From NCBI GenBank assembly GCA_937888365.1, contig CALBFA010000103.1, forward strand, positions 1 through 64,000: 64,000 nt of DNA. The letters are read 5' to 3'. The notes below the pieces were generated by a model that ran no database searches, was not told the DNA's origin, and saw only the letters and a list, made by a program, of their open reading frames with translations. Below, piece after piece: positions 10,683-19,621 of this stretch. Source of the stretch: an uncultured Fidelibacterota bacterium (GTDB lineage Bacteria > Fidelibacterota > UBA8477 > JABMPR01). Position 1 is the first letter of the stretch, and the number at the start of each line of letters is the position of its first letter. Both the position numbers and the translations under genes were made by a program.

Positions 10683-12866
10683 TTGAAAACAAGGCTCATC
10701 GTATTTTCATTATTATCGAGTATTTTATTCGGACAATGGGTTGGTTTTACAAAATCAATTAATCCAGATTTTGCTGTTGGTAGCATTGCGCAAAGCGAAG
10801 TCGCTATTTATGAGGAACTCGTTTCTCTAATAGATAATTCCCAAACGCAAATCGACATCTGTGCTTATGATATCGAGCTTCAAACCGTCGCAGAGGCTCT
10901 CATTTCTGCGCAAAATCGCGGGGTTAATATTCGTGTCATCACTGATCACGACTACCTCGCTGAAGAAGGTCTGATTTCGTTGCAAAACGCCGGTGTTACG
11001 ATTATCGATGATGCCTTTGGCGTCCTTAACAGCGGTAGTGGTGAAATGCATAATAAATTCGTTGTGATTGATGCCTCAATCGTCTGGACCGGCTCTTATA
11101 ATTTAACACATTACGGAACCGTCAGTAACGCAAATAACGCTCTTTGGATTGAAAATACCCAGCTAGCAGCCATCTACATGGATGAATTTAACGAAATGTG
11201 GGGCAGCGAAACGATGGTCCCTGATGAGAATAATGCACGGTTTCACAACCAAAAAACGAATAATACGGCTCATGATGTCGTGATTGATGGCTATCATTAC
11301 GGCGTTTATTTCTCGCCTAGCGATGCCCCCACCCAACACATTATTGATGCCATTTCTACGGCGAATTATGAAATATATTTTAGCATTTTTGCCTTTTCAA
11401 CAGATGAGATTACGGATGCAATGTTGGCGGCACAAGAAGCAAATCCTGATCTTGAAGTCAAAGGGCTTTTTGAATCAACCTATTGGAATACGTCTTGGAG
11501 CGAAAGCATCCCCATGCGGGGAGAAGGCGATCGGGCATGGGCAAATCCTGCGGAAGTTTATGAGGACAATGTCCAAGCTGATGAGGGACTTAAGCGACTT
11601 CATCATAAAGTTATGATAATTGACGGACAGCATCCCAGCAGCAATCCCATTATCATTACGGGTTCCATGAATTGGTCTGCAAATGGCGAATCGTTGAATG
11701 ATGAAAACACACTGATTATTGAAAATCCAAGCATCGCAAATCAATATGTCCAAGAATTTGCAGCACGATTTATGGAGGCAGGCGGCGTTATTGAACCGCT
11801 TCAAATTAACTTATTATTTGACCCGCCCTTTATTGATTTTAACACCGTTTTCGTGGGTGAGACATCAAGTCGCGCGGTGACGGTCGTTAATACATCTGAA
11901 TCACCTATTGAATTTGAAATTCCAGTAATTTCCAACAATATTTCTGGTATTTTGACAGATGGCTTACCGTTGTCAACTCTGTTACCCGGCGACACATTAA
12001 GCTTTTCCGTCAATTTTTCGCCTTCATATCATGGGGTATGCGCATCGGCGTTGGATGTGCTTGGGAATGACGGTTCGCCTATTAGCTCATCGATTGACGT
12101 GCTAGGACGCGGCGTTGGAAACGGAGACCTCGCAGTCGTGATAAACGAATTTATGGCGAATCCAACGCAAGTTGCTGACACTAATGGCGAATGGATCGAG
12201 TTGATGAATCAAAGCGCATTTCCCGTTCGAATCGATCATTGGAGTCTTCAAGACAACGATGGCGAAATATTTCAGATTCTAAGCGACGCCGTACTCGTTC
12301 TTGAGAGTCAGGCGTTTTTTGTGCTCTCTGTTAATGGCGATGCCGCAACTAACGGTGGGTTGGATGTTGATTACGAATACTCTGGACTGATTCTCGCGAA
12401 TACATCTGATGAAATTATTTTAATTGATGAAAACTCCACCACAGTTGATGCTGTTCTTTATAATAGCTCATGGACGATTCCTACAGGAAAAAGTTTGGCT
12501 CTTGATGATGTGGGCGGATGGAATCCTTCTACGACACAATATGGATATGGTGATTTTGGGACACCCGGTGCATTAAATGAGTACCAAGTTGAAATTGATA
12601 AACAGTATATCGCTAAATCTTACAACCTTATATCTGCCTACCCCAATCCTTTCAATGGGACACTACGAGTTGACATCGCATCAAATATTTCAAATGAATA
12701 CGTCATCTATTCTCTTCTAGGTCAGGAAATTACACGACAAAATATTTCCAATAGTTCGTCATTTACGTGGAGGCCACACAACAATATCCCATCAGGTGTT
12801 TATTGGGTGGTTCTATTAAATAAAGGGCAACGTGTGGTAAGTGAGAAAGTGTTGTTTTTGAAGTAG
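10683..12866 (+). CDS. Secreted phospholipase D-like protein with HYDIN-like Ig domain, lamin-tail domain and T9SS sorting domain
   Basis: Two HKD-type motifs (HNKFVVIDASIVWTGSYNLT; HHKVMIIDGQ...IITGSMNWSANGESLNDENTL); lamin-tail-like VVINEFMANPTQVADTNGEWIELMNQSAFPVRIDHWSLQDNDG; C-terminal AYPNPFNGTLRVDI...VYWVVLLNKGQRVVSEKVLFLK. Confidence 0.85.
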   Translation: MKTRLIVFSLLSSILFGQWVGFTKSINPDFAVGSIAQSEVAIYEELVSLIDNSQTQIDICAYDIELQTVAEALISAQNRGVNIRVITDHDYLAEEGLISLQNAGVTIIDDAFGVLNSGSGEMHNKFVVIDASIVWTGSYNLTHYGTVSNANNALWIENTQLAAIYMDEFNEMWGSETMVPDENNARFHNQKTNNTAHDVVIDGYHYGVYFSPSDAPTQHIIDAISTANYEIYFSIFAFSTDEITDAMLAAQEANPDLEVKGLFESTYWNTSWSESIPMRGEGDRAWANPAEVYEDNVQADEGLKRLHHKVMIIDGQHPSSNPIIITGSMNWSANGESLNDENTLIIENPSIANQYVQEFAARFMEAGGVIEPLQINLLFDPPFIDFNTVFVGETSSRAVTVVNTSESPIEFEIPVISNNISGILTDGLPLSTLLPGDTLSFSVNFSPSYHGVCASALDVLGNDGSPISSSIDVLGRGVGNGDLAVVINEFMANPTQVADTNGEWIELMNQSAFPVRIDHWSLQDNDGEIFQILSDAVLVLESQAFFVLSVNGDAATNGGLDVDYEYSGLILANTSDEIILIDENSTTVDAVLYNSSWTIPTGKSLALDDVGGWNPSTTQYGYGDFGTPGALNEYQVEIDKQYIAKSYNLISAYPNPFNGTLRVDIASNISNEYVIYSLLGQEITRQNISNSSSFTWRPHNNIPSGVYWVVLLNKGQRVVSEKVLFLK
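12687..12727 (+). repeat. 41-bp imperfect direct repeat inside the PLD sorting domain (partner 14226-14266)
   Basis: 37/41 identical to 14226-14266 (atttcaaat[g/a]aatacgtca[t/a]ctattctcttct[a/t]gg[t/a]cagga). Confidence 0.85.
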
Positions 12867-13012
12867 GTAGTAGCCTGTAGCTATAAGATTTTCATATCCA
12901 ATTACACTTCCAATCGACATTTTATCTATTACTTGTGGCAATATTTTTTAGATAGTATTTATCATTGCTACACATAAGTGTCAGGCTAAAAACTTGTCAC
13001 AAGTAAAACATA

Positions 13013-13066
13013 TTGTTTCATATTAAAACAATCTCTTGTTTTATATTAGAACATTCTGTATCTTTG
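13013..13066 (+). promoter_or_regulatory. Putative autoregulated TA promoter/operator: two tandem 21-bp repeats plus a TAnnTTTG -7-like element
   Basis: TTGTTTCATATTAAAACAATC (13013-13033) and TTGTTTTATATTAGAACATTC (13036-13056), each with TGTTT...AACA arms, then TATCTTTG (13059-13066) matching the Bacteroidetes -7 consensus TAnnTTTG, upstream of a HTH gene. Confidence 0.55.
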
Positions 13067-13091
13067 TTGCATAAACAAAAGGGAAATAGAT

Positions 13092-13895
13092 ATGAATGTA
13101 AAATTATCACAAAAGCAGATTGGTCAGAGAGTAACGGAGCTCCGGAAGAATAAGGGATTATCTCAAGAAGATTTGGCTAAAAGAGTTAATATCTCTCGTC
13201 CATCTTTGGCTCAAATTGAATTGGGCAACAGGAGTGTTAATATTCTTGAATTACAGCAACTGTCAATAGAATTAGGATTCTCATTAGATGATTTTATGTC
13301 TAAAAATTTTGAGATTCATCAAGAAATTGATGGTGATAATGAGAAAAGCACTAACATAGCTGAAGAACGTATTGCTGTCCCAATTTTAAAAATTGATAAG
13401 CTCAAAAATGTGCTATTATACATTTTAGAAAAATGTGCAGGGAAGCCAAATGTTGGAGAAACGGTTCTTTATAAGTTGTTGTACTTTTCTGATTTTAATT
13501 ATTACGAGTTATATGAAGAACATTTAACGGGTGCAAAATATAGAAAATTACCATTTGGCCCTGTCCCTCAACAATTAAATACAATTATCAAACAAATGAT
13601 TGAGGGAGGACAATTGAAGCGTGTTAAGACTGAATATCACGGTTATCCTCAAACTCGTTATTTACCTTTAGAGAAGTCTGATTTAACTCAATTGCAAGCA
13701 AGTGAAACGGACATTCTTGATAGGGTTATAGAACAAATGAGCGACTGGTCGGCTACTGCAATAAGTAATTATTCTCACAATGATTTACCTTGGTTGGCTT
13801 CAAAAGAGGGAGAAGAAATAAATTATGAATTAGCTTTTTATAGAGAGGCTCCTTTCTCTGTAAGAAATTATGGTGATGAAATTGAACAAGAATGA
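13092..13895 (+). CDS. HTH (XRE) - Panacea/DUF4065 antitoxin
   Basis: N-terminal XRE HTH (IGQRVTELRKNKGLSQEDLAKRVNISRPSLAQIELGNRSVNILELQQLSIELG) fused to Panacea/SocA-like domain (VLYKLLYFSDFNYYELYEEHLTGAKYRKLPFGPVPQQLNTII). Confidence 0.85.
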   Translation: MNVKLSQKQIGQRVTELRKNKGLSQEDLAKRVNISRPSLAQIELGNRSVNILELQQLSIELGFSLDDFMSKNFEIHQEIDGDNEKSTNIAEERIAVPILKIDKLKNVLLYILEKCAGKPNVGETVLYKLLYFSDFNYYELYEEHLTGAKYRKLPFGPVPQQLNTIIKQMIEGGQLKRVKTEYHGYPQTRYLPLEKSDLTQLQASETDILDRVIEQMSDWSATAISNYSHNDLPWLASKEGEEINYELAFYREAPFSVRNYGDEIEQE

Positions 13896-14236
13896 TTTTT
13901 GAGGAATTAACAGAATTTAAAAAAGATTTGAAAAAACTCTTAAAAAAATATAGAACGCTAGAGAATGATTTAGATGTTGTAAAAAAGGTGTTAGAATTTT
14001 CTCCTACAGAAAGACCTCCGTTCAGTTTTCGTATTGACAATTTAGGTTTGGAAACGTGTGTGATAAAAGTGAAAAAAATTGCTTGTAGAGCATTAAAAGG
14101 AAGAGGTGTAAATTCAGGTTTGCGATTAATATATGCTCATTTTTCAAAAGAAGATAAAATAATCTTTATTGAGTTATATCATAAAAATGATAAAGAATAT
14201 GAAGACAGAAAAAGAATTATGGACAATTTCAAATAA
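13892..14236 (+). CDS. RelE/ParE-superfamily-like toxin
   Basis: 114 aa, ATGA overlap with the antitoxin; C-terminal GLRLIYAHFSKEDKIIFIELYHKNDKEYEDRKRIMDNFK resembles RelE-type toxins. Confidence 0.7.
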   Translation: MIFEELTEFKKDLKKLLKKYRTLENDLDVVKKVLEFSPTERPPFSFRIDNLGLETCVIKVKKIACRALKGRGVNSGLRLIYAHFSKEDKIIFIELYHKNDKEYEDRKRIMDNFK

Positions 14237-14368
14237 ATACGTCAACTATTCTCTTCTTGGACAGGATATAACTCATCACAATTTTAATATTTTCATTATC
14301 GTTTTAAGCTACTTTTCTCGTAGTTTAGGCGGAATGAAATATTCAATAAAATCTGACAAAAAAATGAA
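14226..14368 (+). pseudogene. Remnant of a T9SS type A sorting-domain C-terminus
   Basis: One frame reads ISNKYVNYSLLGQDITHHNFN...SYFSRSLGGMKYSIKSDKKMN. The first part matches the upstream PLD tail ISNEYVIYSLLGQEITRQN (14/19 aa) and the second resembles the end of a sorting domain; no gene body is in front. Confidence 0.7.
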
Positions 14369-14383
14369 TAGAAAGAAGCGACC

Positions 14384-15799
14384 ATGAGTCAAATACTTTT
14401 TGTGAGCGCCGAAGTTGCACCTTACTCAAAAGCTGGTGGTCTTGCCGATGTTGCTGGTGGACTGCCTCCCGCTCTAAAGGCTTATAAATACAACGCCACG
14501 AACCTGTCGCCCTTATATGGCAGTATCAATTGTCAGAAATTTAAACTTAAAGAAACGACCATTTCAGGGACGGTTTATTTGGGTAAAGATGCCTATTTGT
14601 ATAAAATTTGGTCTAATGATGACGAAAGCCATTGGTTTGTACACAACGACGAATTCTTTGGACGTAACGGCATTTACACCGATGCACGTGGAGAAGGATT
14701 TCCCGATAATAATCTACGGTTTTTCTTTTTCCAAAAAGTAGCAGTCGATTTAATAAAACGTGCTCATATCAATCCTAAAGTAGTACATTGTAATGACCAC
14801 CATACAGCGCTAATTCCCCTTATGCTAAAAGCGGTAAACGAAAACGCCGCAACCTTATTGACGGTGCATAATTTTCAATACCAAGGCTGGTTTTCGTCTG
14901 ATGAGTTTGGACTCTTGACTCAGGATGAACAAAATTTAATCAATCCTGTTGCGACTCAACACTATAACGCAATGGAACTAGGCTTACATTATGCTCATCA
15001 CGTAAATACCGTAAGTCCCAATTATGCGAAGGAAATATTAGAAATTCCCGATTGGTCTTTTGGTCTTTTTGACAAGATTCAAAGTATAAAGGACAAATTT
15101 TCAGGCATTCTAAATGGCGTAGATTACAGCTATTGGAACCCCCAATACGATTCGCATATTGAGCATCGCTTTGACGTAGAAAATACATTTGGGAAAAAAT
15201 TGAATAAAGCCGCATTGCAGGTTCATTGCTCTTGGCCCGTTGCGCCGGACACAGCAGTAATTGGCAATATTTCTCGCCTTGTGGACGCCAAAGGCTACCC
15301 TCTTATTATTGACATTTTACCTGATTTAATGGAATTGGATGTACAATTTGTATTTTTAGGAACTGGGATGGAAGCGATACAAAACAAGCTTCGAGAATTC
15401 GCAAATGCCTATCCTAAAAAGATTGCATATTTTAATGGATATGACGAACCATTTGCTCATCTCATTGAAGCAGGGGCGGACTTATTTTTGATGCCATCTG
15501 CATTCGAACCTTGTGGACTAAATCAAATTTATAGCTTAAAATACGGCACTCTTCCAATTGTCCACGAGACAGGTGGTTTAGCAGATACGGTTGAAAACTG
15601 GGACGGCGAAACAGGGACAGGTTTTAGTTTTAATCAACATAATTCGCAAGCTTTGTTAGAAACTATCGTAAGAGCCATCCAAACATATCAGGATAAAAAA
15701 AGTAGAGAAAAATTAATACAAAATGCCATGAAAAAAGACTTTTCATGGTCGTTTGCAGCCAAGAAATATGCTGCCTTATATAAATCATTAGAATCGTAA
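14384..15799 (+). CDS. glgA: Glycogen synthase (GT5)
   Basis: ILFVSAEVAPYSKAGGLADVAGGLPPALK; LMPSAFEPCGLNQIYSLKYGTLPIVHETGGLADTV. Confidence 0.93.
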   Translation: MSQILFVSAEVAPYSKAGGLADVAGGLPPALKAYKYNATNLSPLYGSINCQKFKLKETTISGTVYLGKDAYLYKIWSNDDESHWFVHNDEFFGRNGIYTDARGEGFPDNNLRFFFFQKVAVDLIKRAHINPKVVHCNDHHTALIPLMLKAVNENAATLLTVHNFQYQGWFSSDEFGLLTQDEQNLINPVATQHYNAMELGLHYAHHVNTVSPNYAKEILEIPDWSFGLFDKIQSIKDKFSGILNGVDYSYWNPQYDSHIEHRFDVENTFGKKLNKAALQVHCSWPVAPDTAVIGNISRLVDAKGYPLIIDILPDLMELDVQFVFLGTGMEAIQNKLREFANAYPKKIAYFNGYDEPFAHLIEAGADLFLMPSAFEPCGLNQIYSLKYGTLPIVHETGGLADTVENWDGETGTGFSFNQHNSQALLETIVRAIQTYQDKKSREKLIQNAMKKDFSWSFAAKKYAALYKSLES

Positions 15800-15804
15800 A
15801 GAGA

Positions 15805-17058
15805 GTGAGCGAGAATATGAATAAGATGAGATTAGGAGCCATTATTTTAGGTGGGGGACGAGGCGAAAGATTGTCACCGCTTACCTTGCATCGGGCGAAG
15901 CCAGCTGTTCAAATTGGTGGAAAATATAGACTTATCGATGTCCCAATTAGCAATTGCATCAATTCGGGAATTCGTCATATTCATATTTTGACGCAGTTTA
16001 ACACATTGAGTTTGCATCGTCATATTTATCAAACGTATAAATTCGACACCTTTTCAAAAGGGACGATTGAAATCCTTGCCGCTCAGCAAACTATGGATAA
16101 TAGTCAATGGTTTCAAGGCACTGCAGATGCAGTTCGATCCTATTGGAGTCGATTTAAGGATATGAACGTTTCGCATTATGTAATTTTAGCGGGCGACCAT
16201 CTCTATAAAATGGATTATGATGCGTTTTTTCAGAATCATTTAGACACAAACTCTGATATTTCTATTGGCGTAATTCGAAAACATCGTGATGAAGCAAGAG
16301 AACTCGGCGTTTTAAAAACGGATGAAAATGATGTTGTGATTAAGTTTGTGGAAAAGCCTCAAACCAAAGACGAAATTGATCAAGTCATTGATGCGCGTTC
16401 CAAAGGCGAAAACGTTTTGGCCTCGATGGGGATCTATATTTTTAGCAAAGAGGTATTGAAGGATTTGTTGTCACAAGAGGGGAATGATTTCGGAAAGGAT
16501 CTTATTCCGCCTGCTATCGCAAAGTACAAGACATCCGCCTATCGTTTTCAAGGATATTGGGAAGATATTGGAACCATCAGAACATTTTTCGAATCGAGTA
16601 TTGCGTTGACGGGGGACAAACCTGATTTTTCTTTTTATGATGCCAATAAGCCCATTTATACGCGATCACGATTTTTGCCTGGAAGCCGTATTCATGGTGC
16701 TGAAATTAAAGATTCGATTATTAGCGAAGGTTGTATCATAGGCGATGCGAAGATTACGAATTCTATTGTTGGTATGCGAGGGATTATTAAAGACAATGTT
16801 GAGCTGGATCGTGTTTACATGATGGGGGCTGATTTCTATGAAGAAGAGGCTCGAGAAGATGCATTGATTCCTGTCGGAATAGGCGAGGGTTCGGTGTTGA
16901 AGAATATCATAGTGGACAAAAATGCTCGTATTGGTAAAAATACAAAATTGGTAAATATGCATAATATCGATTTTACTCAAACTGAAAATTATACGATAAA
17001 GCAAGGCATTATTATTATTCCAAAAGGTGTAGTGATCCCGAATGGGTTTGAGATATAG
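15805..17058 (+). CDS. glgC: Glucose-1-phosphate adenylyltransferase
   Basis: AIILGGGRGERLSPLTLHRAKPAVQIGGKYRLIDVPISNCINSGI; YVILAGDHLYKMDY; adjacent to glgA. Confidence 0.95.
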   Translation: MSENMNKMRLGAIILGGGRGERLSPLTLHRAKPAVQIGGKYRLIDVPISNCINSGIRHIHILTQFNTLSLHRHIYQTYKFDTFSKGTIEILAAQQTMDNSQWFQGTADAVRSYWSRFKDMNVSHYVILAGDHLYKMDYDAFFQNHLDTNSDISIGVIRKHRDEARELGVLKTDENDVVIKFVEKPQTKDEIDQVIDARSKGENVLASMGIYIFSKEVLKDLLSQEGNDFGKDLIPPAIAKYKTSAYRFQGYWEDIGTIRTFFESSIALTGDKPDFSFYDANKPIYTRSRFLPGSRIHGAEIKDSIISEGCIIGDAKITNSIVGMRGIIKDNVELDRVYMMGADFYEEEAREDALIPVGIGEGSVLKNIIVDKNARIGKNTKLVNMHNIDFTQTENYTIKQGIIIIPKGVVIPNGFEI

Positions 17059-17112
17059 TATTACGAATTAAAAGAAATTTTAAAAAGAATATTCTCGAAA
17101 TTCAAATTAAAC

Positions 17113-17149
17113 AAAAAGCTCATGAATTCATAACTCGTGGGCTTTTTTA
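17113..17149 (+). terminator. Rho-independent terminator after glgC
   Basis: AAAAAGCTCATGA-attcataac-TCGTGGGCTTTTTTATT. Confidence 0.65.
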
Positions 17150-17247
17150 TTGAAATCGTCCTTTGCAGGATTAGCTTCGCCCACCATGGATAGAACGAAC
17201 GTACAAGACTATAAAAAACAGCATAATAAAAATAGGTTCGTCGTTTA

Positions 17248-18021
17248 ATGCAATGTCTCATGCTTGGAAGCGGAAGCGGCGGTAATGCGTTTATTGTGAA
17301 ATCCGATAGCATTATGATTTTGATTGACGCAGGTTTATCTGCCGCTCAAATTCATAAACGGATGTCCATGCGAGGGCTTTCGGCAGACGATATTACAGCC
17401 TGTTTTATTACCCACGAACATGGTGATCATGTGCGAGGCGCTTCCATGCTTTCATTACGCCATAAAGTGCCGATATATATGCATCCTGCAACGAAGCAAA
17501 AAACATCCAAACTTTGGAGAGGCAATGAAACGATTCATTTCCTTGAAATTGGCGATAGTTATGAATTTTCAGACATAACGATTACCTCGATTCCAACATC
17601 TCATGACTCTGAATCATCTATGGGATTTTTATTCAAGAATAGTCGTTATCAATTGGGTTATCTCACGGATTTAGGTTCAGTTTCAGAAGATACCTTTTTA
17701 GCGATGAAGGATGTAGATTTCATCGTTATGGAAGCGAATCATGACAAAGAAATGCTTTTAAATGGTCCTTACCCAATGCATCTAAAGCGACGTGTGGATA
17801 GTCGAGTGGGACATTTGTCGAATTCGGATTCAGGCGAATTTTTAAATTTATTGGTTGAGTTAGGCAAACTCAAAGGCGCCATACTAGCCCATTTATCGGA
17901 AAAAAATAATACACCTGAAAAAGCATTGGAAACCGTATTGTCAAAATTAAAGACTAAAATTCCCGTGATGGTTGCATCACAACACGAACCCTCAGAAATA
18001 ATTGAAATGGAGAAATTATGA
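17248..18021 (+). CDS. MBL-fold metallohydrolase (YycJ/WalJ-like)
   Basis: MQCLMLGSGSGGNAFIVKSDSIMILIDAGLS; TCFITHEHGDHVRG metallo-beta-lactamase motif. Confidence 0.85.
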   Translation: MQCLMLGSGSGGNAFIVKSDSIMILIDAGLSAAQIHKRMSMRGLSADDITACFITHEHGDHVRGASMLSLRHKVPIYMHPATKQKTSKLWRGNETIHFLEIGDSYEFSDITITSIPTSHDSESSMGFLFKNSRYQLGYLTDLGSVSEDTFLAMKDVDFIVMEANHDKEMLLNGPYPMHLKRRVDSRVGHLSNSDSGEFLNLLVELGKLKGAILAHLSEKNNTPEKALETVLSKLKTKIPVMVASQHEPSEIIEMEKL

Positions 18022-18641
18022 AAAGAATAATCCTATTTAGCATCGTGACGAGCTTGTTCATATTGAATTGTTCCGGCGATAAATCCGAAACCGAAAATAA
18101 AAATGCATCCCCAAAAGAGGAGACGAACGTGTCAAATATTGAAGAAGTGGTCGTAATGGAAACAACATTAGGAACAATTGTTATTGATTTATACGAAAAT
18201 GAAGCGCCAATACATTCGGCTAATTTTAAAAAACTTGTGACTGAAAAACAAATAGTGGGTACGTATTTTCATCGTGTAATTCCTGGTTTCGTTGTGCAAG
18301 GTGGCGACCCAAATACCCTGGATGGCGATAGACGAAACGACGGTATGGGCGGCGTTCCAGGGGAAAGAATTACGGCAGAAATCGGCATGAAGCATTTGCG
18401 TGGTTGCTTGGGTGCTGCACGAGATAACAATCCTGAAAAAAATTCATCAACGAGCCAATTTTACTTTTGCTTAGAAGATTTACCTCAACTCGATAGTGGT
18501 TACACAGTTTTTGCAAAAGTGATTAAAGGGATGGATGTGGTCGATGCGATTGCTAAAGGGAAAACAGATCCAAACGACAATCCAGTAGAATCGATTTATA
18601 TTAAATCTGCAAAATTAGTTCCAAAGAGTGAACTAAACTAA
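18018..18641 (+). CDS. Cyclophilin-type peptidylprolyl isomerase, lipoprotein
   Basis: Lipobox LFILNCSG; cyclophilin motifs YFHRVIPGFVVQGGDP, NSSTSQFYFCLEDLPQLDSGYTVFAKVIKGMDVVD. Confidence 0.92.
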   Translation: MKRIILFSIVTSLFILNCSGDKSETENKNASPKEETNVSNIEEVVVMETTLGTIVIDLYENEAPIHSANFKKLVTEKQIVGTYFHRVIPGFVVQGGDPNTLDGDRRNDGMGGVPGERITAEIGMKHLRGCLGAARDNNPEKNSSTSQFYFCLEDLPQLDSGYTVFAKVIKGMDVVDAIAKGKTDPNDNPVESIYIKSAKLVPKSELN

Positions 18642-18687
18642 AACTTCGCAGAAATCTTGAATTGAACATCATCTTAGTGGAGAAATT

Positions 18688-19611
18688 ATGAAAAAACCTG
18701 TTATTGCCCTCGCTTTAGGTGGAGGTGGCGCTCGGGGCTTTGGTCATTTGGGTATTTTGGAAGGTCTCGAAAAACTAAATATTCGTCCGCAAATTATTAC
18801 AGGAACGAGCATGGGTGCTCTCATGGGAGCGCTTTATACGCGTTATCAAAACAGTAAAATTGTGAAGCAGGTTTTTGATGATTTGATAAAAAGTCCTGAA
18901 TTTGATAAACTTGGATTCAAAAACATGAGCATTGTCGATGCGAATAGCGGATTTTGGGACCAAGTGACGAACTCCATTCAAAATCGTGTTGTTATGAACA
19001 TTGCTCAAAGTCGCAAAGGAATTATACCGAACGTAAAATTGCATCACTTTCTTGAAAATGTCCTCACAGAAAATGTGTGGTCGAAAGATGGTGTTCGATT
19101 CGCAACCACAGCGACGGATATCATTGCAGGTGAGGATGTCTATTTTACAGATGGCTCTTTGCTGGATGCCGTTGAGGCTTCGATGTCGATACCTGGCTTT
19201 GTGCCACCAATCCCTCGAGGTGACCAACTCCTAGTTGATGGAGGTGTTTCGCAAATTGTTCCGATTTCCCTTGCCAAATTTATGGGAGCTGATTTTGTGA
19301 TAGCAGTTGACGTCGCTCAAACTGTTAACCCCGTGGCACAACTTGATAATGCCACTCAGATTGTAGCCCAAAGTGAGGGGATTACAGCATTCCTTTATAG
19401 AGAACGCCTGTTAAAAGAAGCGGATTTTGTTTTTACAATAGATATACCTGGTTCCCATTGGTCCGAATTTCATCGGAGTGAAGAATTTATTCATGCTGGC
19501 ACAGAAGTATTTAATCGTCAAGCTGAGAACCTAGAAAAAATAATTAAAACGCTACACACACCCATGTGGAAACAAAAATTAAAACAGATGATAAATCTGA
19601 AAAAGAATTAA
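18688..19611 (+). CDS. Patatin-like phospholipase
   Basis: GGGGARGFGHLGILEGL; GTSMGALMGALY (GxSxG); LLVDGGVSQIVP (DGG). Confidence 0.92.
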   Translation: MKKPVIALALGGGGARGFGHLGILEGLEKLNIRPQIITGTSMGALMGALYTRYQNSKIVKQVFDDLIKSPEFDKLGFKNMSIVDANSGFWDQVTNSIQNRVVMNIAQSRKGIIPNVKLHHFLENVLTENVWSKDGVRFATTATDIIAGEDVYFTDGSLLDAVEASMSIPGFVPPIPRGDQLLVDGGVSQIVPISLAKFMGADFVIAVDVAQTVNPVAQLDNATQIVAQSEGITAFLYRERLLKEADFVFTIDIPGSHWSEFHRSEEFIHAGTEVFNRQAENLEKIIKTLHTPMWKQKLKQMINLKKN

Positions 19612-19621
19612 AGGACACGTC

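Noticed and set aside
10683-12866. PLD-like protein as an intracellular restriction/defence nuclease
   Set aside because: It has a signal peptide and a T9SS sorting domain, so it should be exported.
14169-14387. 72-aa ORF after the toxin as a separate gene
   Set aside because: Its first third overlaps the toxin out of frame, and the rest reads as a decayed sorting-domain tail, so better treated as a pseudogene remnant.
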